Shown in pieces: positions 11,895 through 25,000 of a DNA stretch of 64,000 bases. The notes under the pieces were generated by a model that saw only the letters and a list, made by a program, of their open reading frames with translations, was not told where the DNA came from and did no database searches. The position numbers and the translations under genes are program-made. The stretch comes from Sternotherus odoratus (lineage: Eukaryota; Chordata; Testudines; Kinosternidae): NCBI GenBank assembly GCA_032164245.1, contig JAVMKO010000003.1:39496890-39560889 (forward strand), in the 5' to 3' direction. Each line of letters opens with the position of its first letter. Position 1 is the first letter of the stretch.

Positions 11895-13094
11895 CTAAAT
11901 AAAATATTCTAAAAATTTATTCCGTTCAGCATCCGTTTCTTCAGTTTCCAACTCGTAATGTTTCATGGCAACAAAGTATTGAATAAAGGTATCACCCAGT
12001 GCTTCCCTAAGGCACAAATCTTCCTCAAGGGCAGCTAGAGCATCTTCTAGTTTCAGAGGAATTGATGGAAGTTTCATATGAGCAGTGTTCTGGTTTTCTT
12101 CTAATACATTCTGGAAGCTTAGTTTTCTCTTTACTCCATCCAGGCCTGCAGCAATAGTAGCAGCAAGCACCAGGTAGGGGTTTGCTGTAGCTGAACCTAG
12201 CTTGTTGTCTATCTGAGTGCCTCTTCCACCATGACACTTAATGTTAAAGGCACAGCTATTATCATTAAATGCCCATTTTGCAGTCACAGATTCTTTTGAT
12301 TCCTTACCGTGTTTGGAATAGCGTTTACGGCAGCTGACCGTAGGAGCCATCAGGCAGCTGAGAGCTTCGGAATGCACCAAGAGCCCTGCTAGCCAATTCT
12401 TTCCAACATCGGTCAGCGCCTGAACCCCCCAATCAACAGAAAACAAATTCTTTTGGGCACTGAAATCCCACAGACTATGTGACAGAATCCCTGAATTGTA
12501 GAACCCATTCTCCGTGAAAAAACTTGCAATGTAGTTGTACTTTTTTGCCACTTCTTTAATGCCTGTTCTGAAGGTAAAGGCAGTGTCAGCGGCACCTATG
12601 CCAAACTCTGGATGAAAAGAGATCTCCATCTGTCCAGGCCAAGTGGAGGAAGAGAAGCTCTCAATGTTGGCACCAGCGTGATACATTCCTTCAATGAGTT
12701 CCTGAATGAAAGACTGGTCATAACTATTGAGTATGCTTGCTGCAGGAAAAGATATAGTCTTTGAATTTACAATTTCAGCAATGCCATAAATACAAAATTC
12801 ATAGGTGAAGGAAGAGCGCAATGACAAACCATTGTCCTGAAGTTGACTCAGCTGTTGTTTGGCAATATATCTAGGTGAGGTCAATAGAGGGGTTCCCAGT
12901 ATAGTGAAGGAATCGCATATCACTCTAGCAGTTTGTTCAGTCCATGGTAGAACTCTAAATGTTGATAAATCAGGGCTCAGAAGTATGTCACAATTAAAAT
13001 TGGTTGCACTTATGTGGTCCACTTCACTGTCCTTAGGATTCAAGGTCAGTTCGAGGAATCCTCTGGGCATAGACACACCATAGATTGTTTTTTC
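11895..13094 (-). CDS. LGSN: LGSN coding exon 4 (catalytic-type domain and stop)
   Basis: This 1,200-nt exon (residues 406-804) follows acceptor ctcccccttgtttag|GAAAAAACA and begins [12 protein letters not shown]. It carries nearly the whole glutamine-synthetase fold: PGQMEISF at 558-565 (the GQ-E-I glutamate-site strand), [10 protein letters not shown] at 606-615 (in place of the His-containing GSGMH-HQS loop), SCRKRY at 659-664, and [15 protein letters not shown] at 699-713 (where active enzymes have an E-x-R pair). The substitutions indicate a non-enzymatic protein, as known for lengsin. The frame is intact over 399 codons and ends FLEYFI-stop, matching the family terminus. Confidence 0.97.
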   Translation of the reverse strand, partial: EKTIYGVSMPRGFLELTLNPKDSEVDHISATNFNCDILLSPDLSTFRVLPWTEQTARVICDSFTILGTPLLTSPRYIAKQQLSQLQDNGLSLRSSFTYEFCIYGIAEIVNSKTISFPAASILNSYDQSFIQELIEGMYHAGANIESFSSSTWPGQMEISFHPEFGIGAADTAFTFRTGIKEVAKKYNYIASFFTENGFYNSGILSHSLWDFSAQKNLFSVDWGVQALTDVGKNWLAGLLVHSEALSCLMAPTVSCRKRYSKHGKESKESVTAKWAFNDNSCAFNIKCHGGRGTQIDNKLGSATANPYLVLAATIAAGLDGVKRKLSFQNVLEENQNTAHMKLPSIPLKLEDALAALEEDLCLREALGDTFIQYFVAMKHYELETEETDAERNKFLEYFI

Positions 13095-16000
13095 CTAAAC
13101 AAGGGGGAGAGTAATGGATTATTGAGTCTTTGACACCTGAGCTTTGATAATATTTTACAAATATAATATAATATGCCTAAGTCTTAAGTAAAGATTTTAG
13201 CATTTGGTCCATAGGACCTTTCTCCTCAAAGAATCAAAAAGTATCCAGAATCCAGAAACTACAGGTTGTATGTTGAGCACTGTTATCATGTAGCTACCTC
13301 TGGAGGGTGGCAGCTGGTGCAGTGTAAGGAGGGAAAGTGTTGAGCAAGGTTGTATGCAAATCTCTGCTGTGTTTAAGAAATAATAATTAATAATGTCTGT
13401 GCAGAACTGACAGGACTTGGGGCCTCCGTTCTCCACTGTTTTACCCTTTATCTCATCATTTACACCTGTGCAAAGCAAGTGCAAAACTGGATGTAAAAGG
13501 CTGGCACAGAGAATTTTCCTAACATAATGCTGGCATTTTACATCCACTTTGCACTACATGACCGCAGTGGAGAATCTGGGTCTGGGTTCCCTTTAACTGC
13601 CTTTACATTCACTTTGTCTACCTCCAGTGACAAACTGCACCAGCTATGCAAGGATGTGATCTTATTATAGGGAATATAGACTTTTCACACCTGAAGCTTA
13701 GATTTATACTTGGCTGCCTTCGTTTAGGCAAAAAATAGGAAATAGCTTCAAGATGATAAATAATTCTAACACCTCACTGCCGTCTTTAAACATCATGAAA
13801 ACAGCTGGATCAACAAATTACTCAAATTGCCCCTTCATCTACATAGGTCGCTCCTATTGACATGAATGGCGGTAATGCATAAGTCAAGTGCAGACAAGAC
13901 TGATATGGAAATTATTACAACTGTATTTTTATGAAGAACCCCCAGAAGGTATCTTAGAGCCAGATCTTCAGCTGGTGCAAACTGGTGTAGCTCCACAGGA
14001 ATTATACCAAGTTACATCATCTGGAAATCTTCCTTACTACTATGCTAAGGTTCTATGTAGTGGAAACCCATACAAGGCCAATACAAATATACTTTTGTGA
14101 ACCTGTCCTTTTATTTACATATGTATATGTCTAGAGAGAGACAGAAAGCACAACAGCAAGTGAGCCTTTTTAGCAGTGTGGAATCCAGAGAAAGTTTTAT
14201 ACAGTTTACCCTTGGGAAGGCCACAGATACTCTGGACTGAAACCAACCCTAGATTTTTAGAGAATCTTCCCCCATTGCTCTGAGAAAGGATCACTATCTA
14301 GGTGGATTGACTGACTGGAATGAAACTATTGAGATTGCAAGACTGAAGTGAATGATACAACACTTTTTCCCCGAAGTGGACAGAAGTTTCTTAACTTTTC
14401 CCTTTACCAAATATTAAAATTAGCTTTGATTGTAAGCACATAATTCTTACCAAAATTACTGAGACAAGGTAGGTGAGGTAATATCTTTTGTTGGACCTGG
14501 GAACTCTGTTGCTGGAAGGTACAAGTCTTCAAACTACACAGAGCTCTTCTATTTCAAACTATATACATTGAGTACCATATTTTTCCTTCCCTTGTTATAA
14601 ATAGATAATGTTGCTACAGTAGTCACAAAAATGCCCGAGAGTCTCTATAATGTATGGTGTTAACCCATCCCCTGTACTAAGCAATATGGTGATCACCATG
14701 GTAAGATTATCTACTGAAAAATTGTTGGGGGTAACCACTTTACAGCCCCATTATAAAAGCTGCATGATTTCTCTTGATATTTAAACATGTTTTCTAGTTT
14801 TAAAATGGTTGAGGAATTACATGGAGGTCAATGAATAATGTGAGTGCAACAGATAACTTTGAATACGTTGAGATGGACTCCTGTACTGTGAGTTAATGAT
14901 TGAAAAAGATGGTGCTATTACCCACCACTTCTCAAAAGTATTAAACTAACTGAAAAAAGTTTATTTCTGCTAACATAAAATGACATCAAAAGTAAATTGT
15001 ATCTAAGTGCTAGAGTTAACAGGTTGCAGCAAAATCTAAAAGCAAAATAATGAGAAAATGATGTTAGCTTCAAAAGATGCTTGAAATGAAAGCATTCAAT
15101 TTTCTGTATTGCTGATATCTTTTTTTTAATTTCTCAGTAGAATGTGAAATATTCCTAGTAATATGAGAGTGAAAATCCAGCATTAATCACCCATGTTAAG
15201 GATCACTGGAAAAAAGCTTAAAGGTCAGGATATATATGCATGCTATCAAGAGCTTCATAATTTGACTCTTATTGTCTGTATTAGTATAGAAATATTACTA
15301 AGAAATCATGCAGCCCCATAATACTTTCTTATATGATGTGATGGCTGAAAAGAGAATACTTCATAACTGAAATTATTTTAATCTAATCATTTTTGTTTGT
15401 TTTGATATTTTCTCTTGGGTCTCGTCTTGCAATCTACTCATGTCAAATAAAACAGAATCTTTATAATTGTGGTGAATGTGAAAAGATAATTCCATGGAGG
15501 GAAATTATTGGATGTGGAAAGTACTGAAATTACCATCTTAATTAGATTTGTATTTCTGCAGGGAAGAGAAATGATGCTTCAGGGTAATGAGAAAAGCCCA
15601 AATCCTTGGGGAGTACTAATTGGGATGGGGGTAAGAGAGGAATGTTTGATTTGTTGCAGGCTTAAACTGGTGTACATATTATGCGGAAATATATCCCAGC
15701 AATAAGGGCAGGGCGATGAGACCTCATAAGAGTATGAGAGGCAGAAAAACTTACGTGAAAAAAACGAGAAGGAATGCTCTTGGATCTTGACACTCCATGC
15801 AGGTCAGTTGCTTCAAATCTGACAAACTGAATATTATCTCTGGCCATCTGTTGTTTAATATGTTCAATAAGCGAGACCAAGCGAAGGGAAGATTGACTTC
15901 CAGGGTTGTTTACACCAGATTCTCTGCTGTGATCTTTAAAATAAAGAGCAGTGTTCATGTCAGACAAACTTAATAATGCTGTAATTACAAGTTGTTTCAC

Positions 16001-19000
16001 TAAAAAGTACCAGAGTGAATAGGAGGGACAAGGGAAAAGGCCTACGTGACAAGGAATATAATGGTTTCTTCCACAAAGAGGAGCTGAGTTTTGACCATGC
16101 AGGTTAAAGATGACAACAAGACACTGAGGAAGAGATGTCAAGGAAACAGGCTAAGATATAGATTGATTGAAGGGAGACGTGTCAGCGATCCAGTGGTAGG
16201 ATTTCTAAATCATCAACACAGGGAAGCCACATGAACAGATCAGGTGACACAGGATGGAAAGAAGAAGAGCAGGCCAAGAACATAGCCCTGAGGAACCCTC
16301 ATAGTAAGAAGGAGATACTCTAAAGTAACGGCAAGAGAGATAGGTCATATTAAGTCCACAGACCAATCTCTCTGTGGCTGCCCAAACATGCACAGCAGAA
16401 CCATTATTATCAGTGCTTTTCAAGTTGTATATGAATGCAGGGCTGGGCAGGACTTTTATAACCAACAGCAAGCTCCAGCTTCAATTGAAGTCAATGGCAA
16501 AACTCCTTAACATTAACGGGAGTAAGTCCTAGATGTTAAATACTTTTCATACTTCAATACTTAATTTAAGTACTAGTTAGGGTTTGTGAGTGATTTGTTA
16601 CTTAGTTTTATACACAGTAATAAATGAATTAATATATGGCCATTTACTAAGGGAGAAAAAACATTTGCAGAACTGACAAACTCCATACTTTAATAATTCA
16701 TGTATTCAGTCATACGTTTTACACAATTTTAATTGAAATGAGAACTTAGCTGAGGAACTTTTAGTAAAGTTAAGCATTTTTTAATTTCTTAGGCCAATAT
16801 TTTTAGGCGTTTTTACATAATTGTATGCCGGGCTCAATCCTCCTTTCCTTGTGCACCAAATTCCCACTGAAGAAAGTGGTGTTTAAGTATGCATGGAATT
16901 GATCTGAAGAATAGCACTCTGTTCCTTTAAGAATGTCCCAAACTGCTAACAATTGGGTACTGGTCACACACACAATACCACATTCTTATTGGGGTGTCTG
17001 TAAAGGCACAGTATGGTCAAAAAACCTGGTCCTGTTAATTGGGACCTTTGCACTAACTGCCCATGTTCTGCAGACCCAATCCCAATCTTTATTCACGCAA
17101 AATATCACTGACTTTTGGCCTGTCTGAGGATTATGTGGGAAGTGTGGTATATAGGGCTAAAGCCTGCTCCTAGCACACTACCCACCTAAAACAGGCTGCA
17201 CAGTGGAGCAGTCCATGGGGACTAGAAGGATGGGATTCTCCCTCAAGCTGTCATACCTCTCAACAGTCCCCATTTTCAGGTGATTTGCCTGCTTTCGCCC
17301 ACCTGTCCAGGTTGAAGTTGAACTTTTCCCACATTTAGTGGCACCTACTGCTGTACACACATTACAAACTATGCAGACCATTGGCAGGGGCAGAGTTAGG
17401 AAGGGCAGAGGCTTCAGCTGCTCCGGGGCATGCTTACTGACTGCAGGGGAGCCCAAGGATAGTGAGTGACACCGCATCTTGAAAGGCCAGGCTGCAAAGT
17501 GAGGTCTTAGCGCAGCACCAATTTGATGGGTGACGTGCTAAGGCCATTGGCTGCAGCAGGCCAGTGACCAGTTGTGTCCTGCCTTAGCCACTTGAAATTT
17601 TGGAAGGGATGAGCTGTGAAGTGGCACCAGAGTATGTCCTCAGTGGCTATTGCACTGGTTCCTCAGACTCTCTTACGTTGGGTCTGCATAGTAATCACTG
17701 ACTGTTATGCCCTATCCTTAAGACCCCTCACTACTGGGGCATAGGAAGTCCCCAGATAGCTGTCCTTCATGGCATTCAGAGTTCACACCCCTTGAATGGG
17801 CTTCCTTTGTTCTGCCTCATCCTATGTCCTGCATTTAGCAGAACCACACTGATTAAGTTACCTGGAAATTTGGATGTGATGAAGATCTCTCACTTAAGTA
17901 GCATCAATATTCACTTAGTCCAGTGGGTTTCAAATCCATTATGAATTATACGCCTTTGCAGTATTGGTGAAATATTCATTTATATCTGCTACAGGGCTGC
18001 ATTTCCACTTCCAGCCTAAATCTACAATTTATTAAGTACTTTAGAATCCTGAGGCATGTAAGCTGCTATACAAATATTATTAAAAAAATGTATGAGTATG
18101 CCAAACAATGACTTCCCCTTGAACCTTCCAGGTCAAATTTATCCATCATGTCCTTGCTTCCAACCTTGCTTCTACCTACAGTACCTCTCTTTGCTCACTT
18201 CTTTCCATTCTACCCTCACCTGCTTCACCCTGCCCTAAAGCCACATATCTGGCTGTTTTATGTCCTTATCCACTCTTACTTTTGAGTCTTGGTACTTCAA
18301 CTCTAATGTCTCCACCAATTGTTCCTCTTTAAAACACACTTTACCCAAGTAGCCTGTCAACCCCCCATTCAGTTCTTATAAAGCGTTCACACAAAAGGAC
18401 AGGAAATTTCTCTGAAAAGGAATTGCAGACCACACTGTTTTTTCCCTTTCTGCATTTCTGGTATGTGTGTATCGGAGATCAATGGGAGTGCTGCCCAAAC
18501 AAGGATTGAAAATCTGAGTAAGGACTTCCAAATTTGGCCCATCCATAAATTGTCATTGTTAATAAATATTTTAAAGTGAGACAAGTGAAAGGAAGTGATC
18601 ATATTATATTCCAGACTGCTACTGCCTATGGACTGGTTATATATTATATTGTATACACCAGATAAATTTAATTTCTTCAGTGTAAGAGGCCTCTATTTCC
18701 ACCTATCTACCTAGTGTCTCTGAAAGATTTGATTACTAATGTCTAGCTTGGAGTGAACTCTATTTGCATAAGTGCATGCTATTATCATATATAGGTGCTT
18801 ATGCAAGTACATAAACTTATGTAAATGAAAATGTTTGCATAATTACCAGCACTTGACACTTTCCATGTTTCTACAGTGATGCACTGTTTTCAAGGAGCTG
18901 TAGTGTCAGATCTGGTCTAACTGACAATACCCAAGGAATAATTTATCTTGCTGGCTGAAACATCTTGCTTCATTTTCTAGGTCACAGGATTTTTTCCCTA

Positions 19001-22000
19001 TAATTGACTGTGAATTTGAGTACTTCTCTGTTGTCTCAGTTCTGATTTTTGAGCAGGGGAGAGGGCGGAGGTCTATGATGAATGTGTGCAAGATAATAAC
19101 TGTGAGGGGGAGAAATACAGTGGCTGGCTGTATTATGCAATTTGCAAAATATTAAAGGGAAGGATGTGTAGACTAGTTATTTTTAGAGGGTTGTTAGTGA
19201 AGTAACTACTGTGGATGTCTCATTCCTCTACTGAATGGAATAAGAATTTCTCAGCTGTATGGTTTTGGCTCAGGCTGTTAACTAAATAAAATCAAAATGA
19301 ATAATAATTTAATTATAAAAAAACATTTGGGATAAATCTAATACTCTTTAAACTAACAACACTCCTGCTGGGGCCAGTAGATTATTGGTTAGGAACTAAG
19401 TAAAGACTGGATTTAGTCCATTATGAATACTTTGTGAGAGTAAAACAGCTGTAATATTTTGGATTGTTTAACTTTTTCTGGTATTGTAAAACTTTTCTCC
19501 CTGAACTTAAGCTGCAGTTTTTCAGTGAAAAATCAAATTTCAAACTACATATTTCCAACTAAGTGGAAATCACTTGTTATGCAAAGAAGAAAAACTCTTG
19601 CTTTAAATAAGTCTTATCCTATCTCTGGGACAGCAGTATCAATGCAAATGTACAAAAAACATACAGATACCTAGAATTTATGCTTCAACAAAGGCAAATG
19701 GAACTTGGGTTCACAAGAGTTCTGAGTTGTGTTTTTAAATCCAGGTGACTTCTACATTTAGCAAAATAAGCTCTCCATTTCCATATAGCTTCCTCACCTA
19801 AGTTTAGAACTATAATTTGCATAATGGTCAATGATGCAGCTTAGACAAGTTGTGTGTTGTATTGGACAAGCTTTCAATCTTACACAGAGTTGTTCTTCAG
19901 ACTGATCTGTCTAAGCGCAAAATCTTGTCTCTCTGACCAACAGAAGTTGGTCCAATACAAGATATTACCTCCCGCACCCTGTCTGTCTAATATCCTGGGA
20001 CCAATGCGGCTACAACAACATTGCACACGATGATGCAATTGGTCAGTTGGTGTTTAAAACAGCACATATTTATGAAGCAAAAAGGACTGATGGAATGCTG
20101 ACGAAATTATTCCTTATCTCATTTTGCAATTTAGGAATTGACTTTATGAACTAAGGGGGAAATAGTGGCAATCTGAAGGACTTGGTAATGAATTCCACTG
20201 GCCTTTCATTAATGCAAATATGTAAAATAATATAGAAGGGAAAGAGAATATAGTCTATGCATAAAAAATCCACTTGGCTGTCTACTGATCTCATACATTA
20301 AACATGATCACAGTGAAAGCTGACCGCAATATATATTTTCATTTTTCTATACTTCTGAAGCATCCTCACTTTAAAAGATTACCTTTTAGGATTTAATTCA
20401 CTCAATGAAGAGTGCACAACTATTCATGCATCCAAGTGTCCTGTTCAAAATTTAACTTGGGTGATTACATTATGTCTATCAAAAATTCTTCCTGTGGCTT
20501 GAATTGTTTGGCATCTGCAAAATTGCCTCTTTGTCAGAGCATCTTTGGAAAATCCTCTACACCTCAGAAAGCAGATTTTTTTAAATGTTAGCTTTATAGT
20601 GAGCCAGATGATATTATATCATGAATCCAGTGATATCAAGTATTTGCAAAGGTAATAATGTTTTCTAACATTGGTAAAGGTATATCATAGATGGAAATTA
20701 TTTGCCCTGTCTTATAAGCTAGTAAAGAGATCTGAACACCATCCTCCTACATTGTTATTAGTCTGTGACCTAACAATGCCCACTAACAATGTTGTTTGTG
20801 CTGTTGACCACAACAACAACTAACTTGCTCAAATTCATTACACCATTATAGCTAATAATAACTTTCAGTTACTGATCCTGCTTGCCCAGTAGTTTAATTT
20901 TTATTACTTCAAAGAAACCACAATCTATTAGTAACAATTAATTGGCTTTACAAACACTTCCCAAATGGTCTTATTTATTGAACAGCATGAAGATATGTGT
21001 AAGCTCTGTTTAATTTGCTTTTCTTACCCTATCCTTCATATTAGACATTTTGGCATTCCAGTCCTCTTAGGGCTAATAATTGAAAACATCATGCCTACAT
21101 GGGAGCAATTTTCACTGCTGGCAATGTTAACAAAAAGGAAATTTCAAGAAACTCAGAAGATTTTGAGGCTTTGCAGTGACTAGCAAACTATGGAAAATGT
21201 TGCCTATGTCCAGTGTAAATGAGAAAATATTTCAATTTTTGATGAACAAGAGATGACCACTTATGCATGGCAGTTTCTAGCAGGCAGTCAGACTTTGTAA
21301 GCATCTTACTATAGAAGAAGCAGACTGGAAGTACCATAAAACTTTTGATCAAGTCCAGTTACATGTACTGTAACTGCTATTGCCAATAGTCTAACATTAA
21401 TGCTGACAAGATTTGGGGTTTTTTTTTTAAACAATTTAACTGCATTCTTGAGTGATACAGTGGGTGATAGTTTAACTTCTTACCAGTCTGGTCAGCAGAA
21501 AGGTCGAATTTAATCCCTGGAGTGCTGCCTGTGTTTTTATAAAATGGTGGTTGTCTCCTACTGGGATGTTCCATGCTGCTGCCTTCTGACTGTTGCTGAT
21601 CAGATCCAGCACAGCTGTGAACCAAGAAGGGCTTGTTTGGCAGCCCTGCTACATAATTGTCTATACAGTGGAGCTTTCGATTCTCCCCTCCAAAATGAAG
21701 AAAAAGAGACTCAAAGGATCTACCCTGTTTGTCAACTGCTTTTTCGTTGGGTTTTGGCAGACGTATATTGGAAGAAGTTCTGCTGGGCTTGCCAGTGTAT
21801 TTGGCCCTGTTACCGAGCAGAGGACTGTTTCTGAGTAGGTTTTTCAGCTCTTGGAGTGTTTGTTTGGAAACACCAGACCCCAGCATGAAAGATGCTTCAG
21901 TGCTTTTTTTCTGGGTTGCTAAATTATTACCTTTATTCTCTTTCTCTGTTGCATCCTCCACTTCATCTTCTGTTCCCCCACATTTGTCCTCATTACTTGC

Positions 22001-25000
22001 TGACTCTGTCACCCCAGATTTATCTTCTCTGCTTGCTATATCTGAACCCCCAGGTTTTTCTTCTTTGCTTTCAGGCTCCATTCCCAAAGGCTGATTCCCT
22101 TTGCTTGATGTCTGTATTCCCACAAGTGTCTCTGCCTTTCTTTCTACCACTCTTCTCCCACTGTCATCATCTTTGTGGACTTCTGTTTTCCTCAATATGT
22201 TCTCTTTCACACTGACTTCTAAAGGGAAGCTCCCATTTCTGCCCCCCTTTTGATCTTGTGTGTTAGGGAAATTAGATGGTTTTTGTAGGGATGGACTTGC
22301 AGGTGGTTCTACATGACCAGTTGCTCTTTGCAGATAAGAATGATCTGGGTTGTTTGTAGGGTGAGAAATCTCCATTTTCTCACATTCTAATGGGAGAATG
22401 TATTTTGCAGTGACTTTGACTCCTCTTGTCCTTCTTAAACCACATATACTGCCGCCATCACCTTCATCGTACTCATTTCCAGCTGTGTTCTGTAATCATC
22501 AACAAAATATACAGCTAAATAATATGCATGAATGAAACAAGAGTAGAGTAATACAAGACAGGGAGTCACACCAACAACTGCATTTTATTATCACATGGGA
22601 CTTCTGTTGTTTGTTGCTGAAACAAATATGGGGGAAATTACTTATAATTTCCGTATAATTTCCATATAATTTTTGTATAATTCGGTTTCTCTGAAGATAT
22701 CCTCTTACAGGATTCTTATTTTTGGGTTTTAGTTCCTTTATAGCAAAACTGGTTCAGAACCCTATTCTTCTGGTATTTTGACCTTTGAGGGCAAGTTTAA
22801 CAGGCTACAGAGCAAGCTGGATTCCCTGCTGCCTAGTATGTGCCACCCCCACATAAATGTCCTTTAAATGTGAACAAAATGTATTTTTAATATAGCCAAA
22901 TGCTAAATTAATACATGTAGGATCCATGAATGCAGACCATAACTACAGAATGGAGAATTGTATCTGGGAAAGAAGTGATTTTAAAAAGGATTTAGGAGTC
23001 AAACTGGACAAGCAACTGAACATGAGCTCCCGGTGTGATGGTGTGGCAAATGGGCGAATGTGATTCTTAGATGTGTATATATAGGGGAGTAGAGAGGTGA
23101 TTTTATCTCTATATATGGCATTAGTGAGATCAATTTTGGAATACTGTGTGCAATGCTGGTGTCTCTGTTTTAAAAAGGAGATGGAAAAACTGGAGAGGGT
23201 TCAGAAAAGAGCCCCCAAAATTATTTGAAGGCTGGAGAAAATACTTTGCAGTGACAGACTTAAAGAGCTCAACCAGTTTAGTGTATTGAAAAGAAGATTG
23301 AAAGGTGACTAGATTAGTGTGTGAGTAACTGCAAAGGGAGAAAATACCAGGTATTAAAGGGCTCTTTAATCTAGCTGAGAAAGGTATAACAAGAACCAGT
23401 GGCTTGACGCTAAAGACAGATACATTCAAATTGGAAATAAGGCATTCATTTTTAAGGGTGATTAACCACTGGAACAAACTACCAAGGGAAGTGATACATC
23501 TCTTCAAATCAGGACTGGGTTCCTTTCTGGAGGATTTGCCTTAGCCAAATACAAGTTACTGGGCTCAATACAGAGGTAATTAGGTGAAATTTAATGGCCT
23601 GTGACATATAGGAGGTCAGACTAGATGAACTAATAGTCCCTTCTGGCCTTAAATTCTATGAAATCTATGTTCTGTTCAGTTTCTCCTACTTTGCAGGGGC
23701 AAAACACCCAGAATTGAACACAATTTTGAAATGATCAAAAATGTGCCTCAGGGAAAGACAAAAAATGGTGTGAGAGAAAAGCCTCATGAAAAGTAACCTT
23801 ATCAACGGGAGATGTGAGAATCCTGCAAGATGATATCTTCAAAGAAACAGAATTACCAAGTATGTAATTTTCCCTTCTCTAGAGATGCCATCTGGAGAGC
23901 AAGAAACTTTGGAGATGTCCTTGCAGAAAATGAGGATAAAGCCACAACAAGCAGTAATAACAATTTAATGCCAACAGTTCCAACAGCTAGCGTGCTTTTT
24001 TTAAATAGCATTAACAATATATAGAGGATTTTACACATGCAACACCACATATGGCATTCAAGTCTGCAGAAATACATAGCATTCAGTGGGGTGGAAAAAG
24101 CCAGCTGGAAATTAGGAACATCCCAAAATAAAACTACACTAATGTAACAAACAACAACAAATATGACACAATAGCAACTTTTAGTTTAAATGTACGGAAT
24201 GGGACTAAATGACTTAGCCAAGGTCCCCTTGGTTTGCTTGAATCAACCTTGAATGTATAATTTAAAAGCTACTGGGAAATCATTAAATGTTCTGAGTTTG
24301 AATTTTTTCACTATACTGAAGACATTCAGATCTATGCCATCAAACTCTCCAAATGTATATTCTGCATGTTCATTGTTTTCTGTGGTGTCTGAAAGAAATA
24401 GGGATCTGGATGGAAGCAAATTGGATACTAGTCTAGGTAGGACAAACAAGTTGTTTATTGGCAGATGGAAACATTAGAACAATAGACATTGGTGTCTGTA
24501 ACACACATTGACAGTAACATTTGCCCATCTTCTGCCAACATGATTAATGGCTTCCTTTTATCTAGGATCCCTCGCTATTCTTTGATTAGCAGTGATGGCC
24601 CATTGTATCTTTATCCAGCACTGTCTGGCCAAGGTGGTGTGACTTGTCCTCTCCTAAAGCAGACCTCACAATAGTCTTTCAAACCTCTCTCATCCTCACT
24701 TTAGACTACTGTAGTGTGCTCTACTTAGTACTACCTATAAATGCCACCCAGAAGCTTCTGCTACTATAATATATAGCTGGCTGTCAACTTTCTAAGTAGG
24801 ATAAGCCATTAGAAGCAGATAACACCTGTACTCAGATCTCTATGCTGGCTTCCTTATGATGTCCAGGTGTAATTAAAAGTCTTTAGTGGGAGCATTCAGC
24901 ACAGAGGTTTTGTTTACCTCAATTTTCATTTAAAATATATTTGTTCTCCTTTAATGCATCCCTCTGTCAAAAAGATACTATATTTTTTGCTCATTTGACC

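Noticed and set aside
21544..22215. Several plus-strand ORFs across LGSN exon 2
   Set aside because: They are antisense shadows of a splice-supported exon. The minus frame has family similarity; these do not.
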